This document shows, piece after piece, positions 35,555-43,301 of a DNA stretch of 64,000 nucleotides. The position numbers and the translations under genes were made by a program. Within the stretch, counting starts at the first letter, position 1. Every line of letters begins with the position of its first letter. The notes under the pieces are model-generated. The model worked only from the letters and a program-made list of their open reading frames with translations. It was not told the DNA's origin and ran no database searches. The stretch is taken from NCBI GenBank assembly GCA_964370765.1, contig CAYJKW010000002.1:14907-78906 (forward strand), in the 5' to 3' direction. This DNA is from CAYJBH01 sp964370765. Its GTDB lineage: Bacteria > Bacillota > Clostridia > Oscillospirales > Ruminococcaceae.

Positions 35555-36318
35555 CTGCTGCCTGCCTCTACTATTACAGCAAAATCAGCAGCTTTAAGCG
35601 ATGCACCACCGATAAGACCACCATCGATATTCTCCATATCAAGTAGCTCTGCAGCATTTTTCGGATTCATGGAACCGCCGTACTGAATTACTACAGCATC
35701 TGCTACAGCAGCGCCAAACATAGCTTCTAACTTTTTACGAATAAATGCACAAACCTCTTCTGCCTGCTCGGTTGTGGCGGTTACGCCTGTTCCGATAGCC
35801 CAAACCGGCTCGTATGCTATTACAACATTCTTCATCATATCGGCTGTAAAACCGGATAGTCCGCGCTTAATCTGTAGTGCAATAAGCTCCTCTGTGATAC
35901 CGGCCTCACGGTCTTCAAGTGTCTCACCTACACACACTATTGCAACAAGACCGGCTTTAACGGCTGCGGTTGCACGTAGGCATACAGTCTCATCGGTCTC
36001 ACCAAAATACTGGCGACGCTCACTATGACCTATAACAGCATGGCTTACCTTTAGCTCAGTTAACATCTCTGCCGAGATCTCACCGGTGTAGGCACCATTC
36101 TGCTCAAAATGTACATTTTGTGCGCCAACGCAGATTCCTGTACCCTCACAAAGTGCAACTGCACCGGGTAGATCTACATAGGGAACACATATAACTACAT
36201 CACAGTCTGCCTTTGCGGCTATAGGCTTTAGCTCCTCGATAAGTGCAGCTGCCTGTGCCGGGGTCTTATTCATCTTCCAGTTACCTGCGATAACAACCTT
36301 ACGTTTTGCCTTGTTCAT
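35551..36318 (-). CDS. tpiA: Triosephosphate isomerase
   Basis: Interconverts DHAP and glyceraldehyde 3-phosphate. 255 residues with the substrate Lys in AGNWKMNKT, catalytic His in IGHSERR and catalytic Glu in AYEPVWAIGTG, plus the phosphate loop QYGGSMNPKN. It is the second gene of the pgk-tpiA-gpmI set. Confidence 0.97.
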   Translation of the reverse strand: MNKAKRKVVIAGNWKMNKTPAQAAALIEELKPIAAKADCDVVICVPYVDLPGAVALCEGTGICVGAQNVHFEQNGAYTGEISAEMLTELKVSHAVIGHSERRQYFGETDETVCLRATAAVKAGLVAIVCVGETLEDREAGITEELIALQIKRGLSGFTADMMKNVVIAYEPVWAIGTGVTATTEQAEEVCAFIRKKLEAMFGAAVADAVVIQYGGSMNPKNAAELLDMENIDGGLIGGASLKAADFAVIVEAGSR

Positions 36319-36355
36319 AGTTTTTATTACTCCTTAAATTTATTTATTAATTTAG

Positions 36356-36387
36356 GTTACCGTGAAAGGTCGCCCCCTCACGGTAAC
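36356..36387. other. Intergenic hairpin between pgk and tpiA
   Basis: Perfect 10-bp stem (36356-36365 with 36378-36387), 12-base loop. The T-run lies only on the plus side, whereas both genes run on minus, so it probably acts as an mRNA stability or processing element. Confidence 0.55.
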
Positions 36388-36396
36388 TGTTTTTAT

Positions 36397-37584
36397 TTAT
36401 TTATCGTTTAGACAAGCGATACCCGGTAGTATCTGACCCTCTAAGAATTCAAGGCTGGCACCACCACCTGTACTAATATGTGTCATCTTGTCGGCAAAAC
36501 CAAGCTGCTCAACAGCTGCTGCGGAGTCGCCGCCACCGATTATAGAAACTGCATCACTATCGGCAACTGCCTTTGCTACTGCAATTGTACCCTCAGCAAA
36601 ACGTGACCACTCAAATACACCCATCGGGCCGTTCCATATTACTGTACCTGCAGATTTTAATGCATCGGCATAAAGAGCCTGTGTCTTAGGACCGATGTCC
36701 ATTGCAAGCCAACCATCCGGAATATTTTCGCCAACTGTGTCAGACTCACAATCCTCGGCAAATTTATTACCTACAACGTTGTCTATAGGAAGTAGCATCT
36801 TAACATTCTTAGCTTTTGCATCTTCTAACATCTTTTTAGCTAGCTCGATCTTGTCCTCTTCGCAGAGCGAGGAACCGATCTCAAAGCCCATTGCTTTGTA
36901 GAAGGTATATGCCATACCACCACCGATAATAAGCGTATCAACCTTATCAAGAAGATTCTCGATAACACCTATCTTATCACTAACCTTTGCGCCACCAAGA
37001 ATTGCAACAAAAGGACGTTTTGGATCTGCCAGTGCACCACCCATTACCGATAGTTCTTTACCGATAAGGTAGCCACACACTGCCGGTAGGTAGTCTGCAA
37101 CGCCTGCTGTGGAAGCATGTGCACGGTGAGCCGTTCCAAATGCATCGTTAACATATACATCGGCAAACGAAGCTAACTTTTTGCTGAAATCAGGATCGTT
37201 TTTCTCCTCTTCCTTGTGGTAGCGTAGGTTTTCAAGCAGGCAAATTTCGCCATCTTTAAGGGCGGCAACCTTAGCCGCTGCATCATCACCCACTACATCG
37301 GTAGCCATGGCTACATCACAGCCTAAAAGCTCAGATATACGCTTAGCAACAGGAGCTAAGGAGAATTTTGGGTTAACTTCCCCTTTTGGGCGACCCATAT
37401 GGCTACAAAGAACAACCTTTGCGCCGTTATCTTTAAGGTATTTAACAGTATCTAATGCAGCAACAATACGCTTATCATCAGAAATAGCGCCATCCTTCAT
37501 CGGTACGTTAAAATCGCAACGTACAAGGCAACGTTTGCCTTTAACATCAATGTCCTCAACTGTTTTTTTGTTCATCATGTCCAT
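36397..37584 (-). CDS. pgk: Phosphoglycerate kinase
   Basis: ATP-yielding glycolysis step. 395 residues: CDFNVPMKDG, SHMGRPKGE, the hinge and nucleotide site GGAKVSDKIGVIENLL, and the C-terminal GGGDSAAAVEQ and HISTGGGASLEFLEG. It is the first gene of the glycolytic operon behind a clear promoter. Starts at ATG 37584 after AGGAG; two further in-frame ATGs follow at once. gap is not adjacent. Confidence 0.97.
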   Translation of the reverse strand: MDMMNKKTVEDIDVKGKRCLVRCDFNVPMKDGAISDDKRIVAALDTVKYLKDNGAKVVLCSHMGRPKGEVNPKFSLAPVAKRISELLGCDVAMATDVVGDDAAAKVAALKDGEICLLENLRYHKEEEKNDPDFSKKLASFADVYVNDAFGTAHRAHASTAGVADYLPAVCGYLIGKELSVMGGALADPKRPFVAILGGAKVSDKIGVIENLLDKVDTLIIGGGMAYTFYKAMGFEIGSSLCEEDKIELAKKMLEDAKAKNVKMLLPIDNVVGNKFAEDCESDTVGENIPDGWLAMDIGPKTQALYADALKSAGTVIWNGPMGVFEWSRFAEGTIAVAKAVADSDAVSIIGGGDSAAAVEQLGFADKMTHISTGGGASLEFLEGQILPGIACLNDK

Positions 37585-37636
37585 TTGATTTTCTCCTTAT
37601 TATTACTGTTTTATTGTATGTTATATATTTAACAAT

Positions 37637-37665
37637 ATTGTACCATAAAGAGCCACTATCCGCAA
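37637..37665 (-). promoter_or_regulatory. Promoter of the pgk operon
   Basis: On the minus strand TTGCGG (37660-37665), 17 bases, TACAAT (37637-37642), with TATGG just before the -10. It lies downstream of the rnfA-like stop. Confidence 0.65.
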
Positions 37666-37686
37666 GTATTAATTTGTGTTTTTTCG

Positions 37687-38298
37687 TTAAATCACACTAT
37701 GCCCCGAGAAGCCATATATTGCAAGTGCCAATATTCCAACATATATTAACATTATAGGTAAACCCTGTAGTACACTGGGTACCTCCTTTTTAAAGATAAT
37801 ACGTTGACCCTCGGTAACTAGTAGCGCCGCAAGAAAGTAGCCAATAGAGGATCCAAAAGCATATCCAAACGCATGGATTATACTTTCAAACGAGGTTCCG
37901 CTGATGTACATCGTGCCAAAAACACTACAGTTAAATGCTGCCATCGGAAGTGTATCTTTAATAAACTTCCCTCTTGCACCTTTAATTAAAAAGTGCACAA
38001 AAGCATAGATTAAAAAGAATGCAACACAACTTACAGCCACATAAAATAGCGGCCTTATATAGTACCTTAAGTCACCCAGTGTACGAAAAGGATCCCTCAT
38101 AAGATAGGCAAATGGTACTGTTATCATCTGAATGATTGTAAGTAGGGTGCAAAAAAGCAGTGTATCCACCCCATCATCATCCACTAACTTTAAAAGTCGT
38201 GAAACACCAAGCGAACGGGCAAACACTATATTTTCTGTCATAATCGCTACTAAAGCAAATCCGAAAAATGCTGCCAGTGCCTCTGTTAAAACCGTCAT
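37687..38298 (-). CDS. RnfA-like (RnfA/NqrE family) membrane subunit
   Basis: 203 residues, about six membrane segments, matching the RnfA/NqrE fold: start with MTENIVFARSLG, central LPMAAFNCSVFGTM and end GFSGHS. In canonical RnfA the first half-helix carries a Cys in LG(I/L)CPF, one of the ligands of the intramembrane [2Fe-2S] cluster. Here that segment is shortened to LGVSRLL and the Cys is gone; only the second Cys (Cys124) remains. It overlaps the rnfE-like gene by 4 bases. Likely a membrane redox or ion-translocation relative whose function may differ. Confidence 0.75.
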   Translation of the reverse strand: MTVLTEALAAFFGFALVAIMTENIVFARSLGVSRLLKLVDDDGVDTLLFCTLLTIIQMITVPFAYLMRDPFRTLGDLRYYIRPLFYVAVSCVAFFLIYAFVHFLIKGARGKFIKDTLPMAAFNCSVFGTMYISGTSFESIIHAFGYAFGSSIGYFLAALLVTEGQRIIFKKEVPSVLQGLPIMLIYVGILALAIYGFSGHSVI

Positions 38299-38948
38299 AA
38301 ACTATGCCTCGCTCCCCTTACTATAGCCATCCAAAACATGGTAACGGAATATTTCCAGATTGCAGCAACCATTCCGGTAATTATAAATCCTCCACTTGCA
38401 AGCCTTGCCATAGGAAATAGCGGGTTTGCCATATAAATCGTTCCGGCAATACTTCCAAATGCCAAAAACTCACGTATTAGTCCGATAAGCAATATTGTTG
38501 CGGCAAAACCAAGTGCGGTTCTAAAACCCTTGGTAAAGGCTTTAGCAATCGGTTCTCTTGTCTTGCGTTCATAGCGCTTAATAATTATGGGATCCATAAC
38601 TAAAACCGGTAAATACAGGTGAAATTGTAAAAGCTCCGCTATGCCAAAAATACGATTTAGCAAAAAGAACATAGCCACATAACTTATACCTGAGGACATC
38701 ACATAAAGTACACCTCTAAAACGTGTATTTATAACAGTATTAAGAACTGCTGCTCCCACACGGGTAAATATTAACAAAAAGAAAACAGCACAGGCGATTA
38801 CAAAGGCATTCTCAACGGTACGCCCCGCAATTATCACAGGCGCAAGCCCAAGCCCTTTAAATATTACCGGATTATTAATAAATATTCGTTCATTTTTTAT
38901 TATGTCTTCACGGTTATTGTATGTGCGAACAAAGAAGTTATTTGCCAC
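38295..38948 (-). CDS. RnfE-like (RnfE/NqrD family) membrane subunit
   Basis: 217 residues with about six membrane segments and the RnfE/NqrD layout: FINNPVIFKGLGLAPVIIAG at the start, LPVLVMDPIIIKRYERK in the middle and LIREFLAFGSI near the end. Canonical proteins read LGLCPLL and VNC(A/I) at these two places. Here both Cys are absent (Ala36 and the Asp119-Pro120 pair), so the protein cannot supply its half of the [2Fe-2S] site. It overlaps both neighbours (rnfD-like by 11 bases, rnfA-like by 4). Confidence 0.75.
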   Translation of the reverse strand: MANNFFVRTYNNREDIIKNERIFINNPVIFKGLGLAPVIIAGRTVENAFVIACAVFFLLIFTRVGAAVLNTVINTRFRGVLYVMSSGISYVAMFFLLNRIFGIAELLQFHLYLPVLVMDPIIIKRYERKTREPIAKAFTKGFRTALGFAATILLIGLIREFLAFGSIAGTIYMANPLFPMARLASGGFIITGMVAAIWKYSVTMFWMAIVRGARHSL

Positions 38949-39903
38949 CTGCTACCTCCTTTCTGCGCCTTATCCAACGCTTAACCAGCTTCGCACTGCT
39001 TATAGAATCGAAAAAGCCGGACAATGCACTTACAATAATTACTGCAAAACATATACCTATTTCAAATGCACCGATATATCTAAACAGGGTTGATACAACC
39101 GCAAGTGCAATAGCATATATAATTCTTCCGTTAGTCCTACGTGGTGTGCAGACCTTATCCGGAACTATAAACACGGCAGAAAACAGTACTGTTCCGGACG
39201 AAAGCTCATAAAATAGGGCTTCCAATGCCGATGCATCTGTTACACGTGGGAAAAGCACTATCAATATAGATGTAGCGACTAAAAAGGTAAATAGTAGGAT
39301 AAAGGATATCCTTTTTCTAATACATAGCAGTATAGCCGCTGATAGGATGATTAGAACAAATGTTGCACCCATAGGTCCTGCGTAGTTTCCGGTTAATATA
39401 TTAAGCACCGAGGTACTGGGAAGACCACCATTCTTAAGGGTAGCTGCAAGAGAGGTTGAAGACATTACCGGCCCGGTTATTGTCAAGGGTAGGTTACTAA
39501 ACGGAACAGGGTATACGAACACCCTTTCCGGCCAACTTACAAGCGCCACGGTAAACCCCACCGCCGCTGGATTAAACGGATAGTGGTGTAGACCGCCAAA
39601 GGCATATTTAGCCACAAGCACTGCAACCACAGTAGAGGTAATAACTACTGTATAGTCTATAGATGCAGGCAGCATTAACGTTATGGTAAGCGCTATAACA
39701 TAGCTACTTAAATCCCTCTCGGTATAGCAGTTTGCACGGGCGATACGCATCAACAGATCACACACAAACGCGGTGACAAAGGCTATTCCGGCAAGCAGTA
39801 GTGTTCTTGTTCCGTATAAAAAAAAGCTTGCAGCCAACAATACCAGCAGACATAAAAGTCTTTCAAAGTCCGCACTAAAATATTCGTTAGTCTTTTTTAT
39901 CAT
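38938..39903 (-). CDS. RnfD-like (RnfD/NqrB family) flavoprotein subunit
   Basis: 321 residues, eight to ten membrane segments, of the NqrB/RnfD family that carries riboflavin and covalent FMN. Conserved parts include ITLMLPASIDY, FNPAAVGFTVAL and, in the FMN attachment region, SSTSLAATLKNGG, where Thr150 aligns with the threonine that ApbE flavinylates in the family's SGATP motif. So this subunit, unlike its two partners, looks cofactor-competent. Translation is coupled to rpe by a 4-base overlap. Confidence 0.8.
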   Translation of the reverse strand: MIKKTNEYFSADFERLLCLLVLLAASFFLYGTRTLLLAGIAFVTAFVCDLLMRIARANCYTERDLSSYVIALTITLMLPASIDYTVVITSTVVAVLVAKYAFGGLHHYPFNPAAVGFTVALVSWPERVFVYPVPFSNLPLTITGPVMSSTSLAATLKNGGLPSTSVLNILTGNYAGPMGATFVLIILSAAILLCIRKRISFILLFTFLVATSILIVLFPRVTDASALEALFYELSSGTVLFSAVFIVPDKVCTPRRTNGRIIYAIALAVVSTLFRYIGAFEIGICFAVIIVSALSGFFDSISSAKLVKRWIRRRKEVAGGK

Positions 39904-40556
39904 TTATCACTCTGTTTCAGGTTGTTTATCCTCTGTTTTGCATTAGTAACATCGGAAAAGATATAACTACCGGCTACTAACATATTGGCTCCTGCCTTCG
40001 CACATTTTATTGCTGTTTCGGCAACGATTCCTCCGTCTACCGATATTAGTAGATTAGGGTTACTTTCTCTTGCCATCTCAGCAACTTCCGCTATGCGCTG
40101 TGGGGCTTCCTGCATAAATTCCTGCCCACCATATCCGGGTTCCACCGACATTACAAGTACTAACTCTAAAAGTTGTATATATGGAGCTAACATCTTCACC
40201 GGTGTTCCGGGACGCAGCGTTAATCCGGCTTTTAGCCCATGGCCATGTATCTGCTCTATTACAGCTGATATATCACACTCTGATTCTATATGGAATGTGA
40301 TCATATCGGCGCCGGCCTTTACAAAATCATCTATAAAATCTTGTGGCCTTGTTACCATTAAATGAACATCATAGCAACAATCAATGCTAGATGATAAGCT
40401 TTTTAAAACCGGTGCACCAAACGTAAGGTTTGGTACAAAATGCCCATCCATCACATCAAAATGAAGCATATCTGCCCCTGCATCCAAAACTGCTTTGCAA
40501 TCATTCCCTAATACTGCAAAATCTGCAGATAATATTGACGGAGAAATGTATAACAT
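39900..40556 (-). CDS. rpe: Ribulose-phosphate 3-epimerase
   Basis: Interconverts ribulose and xylulose 5-phosphate in the pentose phosphate pathway. 218 residues, TIM barrel: SILSADFAVLG, the metal His and Asp in HFDVMDGHFVPNLTFG, HLMV, MSVEPGYGGQ and SVDGGI are intact. It leads a transcript that continues into the rnfD-E-A-like genes (4-base overlap), although no functional link is known. Confidence 0.96.
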   Translation of the reverse strand: MLYISPSILSADFAVLGNDCKAVLDAGADMLHFDVMDGHFVPNLTFGAPVLKSLSSSIDCCYDVHLMVTRPQDFIDDFVKAGADMITFHIESECDISAVIEQIHGHGLKAGLTLRPGTPVKMLAPYIQLLELVLVMSVEPGYGGQEFMQEAPQRIAEVAEMARESNPNLLISVDGGIVAETAIKCAKAGANMLVAGSYIFSDVTNAKQRINNLKQSDK

Positions 40557-40586
40557 TTTAACCTCTTTCGTTACAGATACATAATA

Positions 40587-40615
40587 ATTATACTTCTAAA
40601 AATACTATTTTGCAA
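40587..40615 (-). promoter_or_regulatory. Promoter of the rpe-rnfDEA-like operon
   Basis: On the minus strand TTGCAA (40610-40615), 17 bases, perfect TATAAT (40587-40592), 30 bases before the start. Confidence 0.8.
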
Positions 40616-40725
40616 GATAAAATTGTTTTCGCCTCCAAAAAACGCCATATTGTTATACTTATATGACAAAAAACCATATCTACAAAGCCATGTTTTATGT
40701 AGAAAATGAAGAAATCGAGATTATT

Positions 40726-40738
40726 AGTAACAATTACT
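40726..40738. promoter_or_regulatory. Possible operator upstream of ahpC
   Basis: Perfect dyad AGTAA-CAA-TTACT, 10 bases upstream of the -35 box. The regulator is not identified; it does not match a PerR box. Confidence 0.35.
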
Positions 40739-40748
40739 GTTATTGATA

Positions 40749-40776
40749 TTGACATGCAAAATTTAACTGCTATAAT
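40749..40776 (+). promoter_or_regulatory. ahpC promoter
   Basis: Perfect TTGACA (40749-40754), 16 bases, perfect TATAAT (40771-40776). A very strong housekeeping promoter, consistent with an abundant protein. Confidence 0.88.
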
Positions 40777-40832
40777 TAAGTCAAGCATAAAAAATATTTT
40801 CATAAACAATTATTATAAAAGGAGAGAAACGT

Positions 40833-41396
40833 ATGTCAATGATCAATAAAGAAGTAGCTGATTTTTCGGTACAAGCATTTGTCAATAATAACTTTGAGAC
40901 TGTTACAAAGAAAGATATCCTCGGCAAATGGTCGGTATTCTTTTTCTATCCTGCAGATTTTACCTTTGTTTGCCCAACCGAGCTTGAGGATTTAGCAAAT
41001 AAATACGATGAGTTTAAAGGCATAGATTGTGAAATTTATTCCGTATCCTGCGACACACATTTTGTTCACAAAGCATGGCATGATACATCTGATACTATCA
41101 AAAAGATAAAATACCCCATGCTTGCCGACCCAACAGCGGCACTTGCACGTGACTTCGAGGTTATGATTGAAGATGCCGGCCTTGCTGAGCGTGGTAGCTT
41201 TATCGTTAATCCTGAAGGCAAGATTGTTGCTTACGAAGTAATTGATGGCAGCGTTGGAAGAAATGCTGATGAGCTTTTCCGCCGTGTACAGGCCTGCCAG
41301 TTTATTGCACAGAACAACGGCGAGGTTTGCCCAGCTAAGTGGAAACCAGGTGAAAAAACACTAAAACCAAGCCTTGATCTTGTAGGTGTACTATAA
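40833..41396 (+). CDS. ahpC: Peroxiredoxin AhpC
   Basis: Typical 2-Cys peroxiredoxin that reduces peroxides and is recharged by AhpF. 187 residues. Peroxidatic Cys47 in FVCPTE and resolving Cys166 in EVCPAKW; the C-terminal extension (KPSLDLVGVL) is the oligomer-type tail. AAGGAGAG ribosome site. It is followed by the AhpF-like gene 107 bases on, with a hairpin between. Confidence 0.96.
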   Translation: MSMINKEVADFSVQAFVNNNFETVTKKDILGKWSVFFFYPADFTFVCPTELEDLANKYDEFKGIDCEIYSVSCDTHFVHKAWHDTSDTIKKIKYPMLADPTAALARDFEVMIEDAGLAERGSFIVNPEGKIVAYEVIDGSVGRNADELFRRVQACQFIAQNNGEVCPAKWKPGEKTLKPSLDLVGVL

Positions 41397-41429
41397 TCTT
41401 TGATGTGACTTGAATTGTGTTTTTGAGGT

Positions 41430-41476
41430 AGAGGGGGGTGTCTATTCTGTTTAGTGCAGAATAGGCAGCCCCTCCT
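41430..41476 (+). other. Imperfect hairpin between ahpC and the ahpF-like gene
   Basis: Arms 41430-41449 and 41457-41476 pair over about 20 positions, with G-U pairs and few mismatches, and no T-run after. It may partly terminate or stabilise ahpC mRNA so that AhpC exceeds AhpF. Confidence 0.5.
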
Positions 41477-41503
41477 CTGCATAATTAATAGGAGACTTGT
41501 AAT

Positions 41504-43129
41504 ATGGACAGATATAATCACGATAGTTACTATGATGCCGTAATTGTTGGTGGGGGTCCTGCCGGACTTACAGCGGCACTTTACCTTTGCCGTGCAAAAT
41601 ACAGATGCCTTGTTGTAGAAAAAGAGAAGTTTGGAGGCCAGATAACCATAACATCAGAGGTAGTTAACTATCCCGGGGTATATAGTACCGATGGCGAAGG
41701 ACTTACAAAAGAAATGCAACGACAAGCCGAGCGATTTGGGGCCGAATTTAAAAAGGCCGAGATAAAAACTTTTAAACGCAACGAAGAGTTTTTCGAGGTA
41801 GAAACAGATAGTGGCACCATAAAAACTCTTGGTGTAGTTATTGCTGCAGGTGCATCTCCAAGAGAGATAGGCTTTGTTGGTGAGAAAGATTTTAAGGGTA
41901 GGGGTGTTGCCTACTGTGCTACCTGCGACGGCGAATTTTTTGCCGGTAGGGATATATTTGTTATAGGTAGCGGCTTTGCCGCCTGTGAGGAAGCACTTTT
42001 TTTAACAAGGTTTGCCAATAATATCAAGATGATGATTCGCAAAGATTTTAGCTGTACCGGATCGGTAGTAGAGGAAGTCAAACAGCACGAAAAGATAGAG
42101 ATTTTCTATAAAACCACCATTAAAGAGGTAAGCGGCGACGGATTTGTGCAGCGGGCAGTATTTAACCGTGAAGGCGAGGAGCTTGTATACGAGGCCGAAG
42201 AAGGCTTTGGAGTTTTTGTGTTTGCCGGATACGAGCCTGCAAGCGGCAACTTTGCACAGCTTGTCGAGCTTAATGATAAAGGATATATCGTAACCGACTC
42301 TAACCAGAAAACAAATGTGGATGGTATCTATGCTGCAGGCGATATCTGTATAAAACAGCTTCGCCAGGTTGTTACCGCTGTATCTGATGGTGCTGTGGCT
42401 GCAACATCCTTAGAAAAATATCTTGCTACTACATATGATAAATATTCTATACCTGCAAGACCATACAAAGTAAAGGAGCAACCAAGCCAGCCAGCTAAAA
42501 CTCACACAGCTCAATCGGCAGAGGATGGTGCATTTATACCGGCAGAGATGCATGACCAGCTAAAAGCATTGTTTGGCCGCTTTGAAAGCAAGCTACTATT
42601 AAGCTACGAAACCGACAGCCGCAACATATCGTCCGAGGTTGAGGGCTTTATGCAGGAGCTTGCAGCCCTATCGGATAATATTATCTGCAAAAAATCTACA
42701 GTAAAATCTGACCGCACATTACCCACAATAGATATATACAGCGAAAACGGGGACTACCGTGGTGTATCCTTCCATGGCGTACCGGGCGGACATGAATTCA
42801 ACTCCTTCGTTGTGGGGTTATACAATGCGGCAGGACCGGGAGCCACTTTGGCACAGGAGACAATAGATCTTATAAGCTCCATAGATAAAAAAGTTCACCT
42901 TGATGTTGCTGTAACGCTATCCTGTAATAACTGCCCTGACCTTGTAATGGCAGCCGAACGTATTGCACTGTTAAACGATAATGTAACTTTAGAAATATAT
43001 GATATTGCACACAATGAAAAGCTAAAGGAAAAATACAAAATAATGAGCGTTCCCTGTATGATCGTGAATGATACCGACGTTCTATTCGGCAAAAAAAACA
43101 TAGAGGAAATTGTTGCGGCTATTAAGTAA
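41504..43129 (+). CDS. AhpF-like NAD(P)H:peroxiredoxin reductase, swapped domain order
   Basis: Flavoprotein of 541 residues that passes electrons to AhpC. A thioredoxin reductase module comes first (1-310: GGGPAGLTAALYL, redox pair CATC 138-141, GIYAAGDICIKQLRQVVTAVSDGAVAA). The double-thioredoxin module of AhpF comes last (about 346-541) with redox pair CNNC 474-477, GVPGGHEFNSFV and MSVPCMIVND. In enteric AhpF the order is the reverse, so this is a permuted fusion. The linker (315-345) is Gln/Pro-rich. Partner and redox pairs support the function. Confidence 0.9.
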   Translation: MDRYNHDSYYDAVIVGGGPAGLTAALYLCRAKYRCLVVEKEKFGGQITITSEVVNYPGVYSTDGEGLTKEMQRQAERFGAEFKKAEIKTFKRNEEFFEVETDSGTIKTLGVVIAAGASPREIGFVGEKDFKGRGVAYCATCDGEFFAGRDIFVIGSGFAACEEALFLTRFANNIKMMIRKDFSCTGSVVEEVKQHEKIEIFYKTTIKEVSGDGFVQRAVFNREGEELVYEAEEGFGVFVFAGYEPASGNFAQLVELNDKGYIVTDSNQKTNVDGIYAAGDICIKQLRQVVTAVSDGAVAATSLEKYLATTYDKYSIPARPYKVKEQPSQPAKTHTAQSAEDGAFIPAEMHDQLKALFGRFESKLLLSYETDSRNISSEVEGFMQELAALSDNIICKKSTVKSDRTLPTIDIYSENGDYRGVSFHGVPGGHEFNSFVVGLYNAAGPGATLAQETIDLISSIDKKVHLDVAVTLSCNNCPDLVMAAERIALLNDNVTLEIYDIAHNEKLKEKYKIMSVPCMIVNDTDVLFGKKNIEEIVAAIK

Positions 43130-43153
43130 ACCAGATATTTTATATGTATGTTT

Positions 43154-43188
43154 AGCCCCTATAAATCATATTTGGATTTATAGGGGCT
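43154..43188 (+). terminator. Hairpin terminator after the ahpF-like gene
   Basis: Perfect 14-bp arms (43154-43167, 43175-43188), 7-base loop; the T-tail is weak. Confidence 0.65.
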
Positions 43189-43248
43189 GTTAACAACTTA
43201 TCCCCCGGCATCTATAATATTATAGCGGTTTTTAGTATAGCATTTAAT

Positions 43249-43277
43249 TTGACAAACAAAATGTTTTGGGATAAAAT
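43249..43277 (+). promoter_or_regulatory. Promoter of the GT2-DUF5711-CvpA operon
   Basis: Perfect TTGACA (43249-43254), 17 bases, TAAAAT (43272-43277), 24 bases before the start. Confidence 0.75.
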
Positions 43278-43301
43278 AATTGTAACCCCGTGTGAGGAAA
43301 T

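Noticed and set aside
40588..40809. 73-codon minus-strand frame between rpe and ahpC
   Set aside because: Its 3' end covers the rpe promoter and its 5' part the ahpC promoter; no family pattern, and a ribosome site is absent.
40804..40818. Possible PerR box before ahpC
   Set aside because: Only the right half ATTATAA fits; the left half matches 4 of 7, which is expected often in AT-rich DNA.
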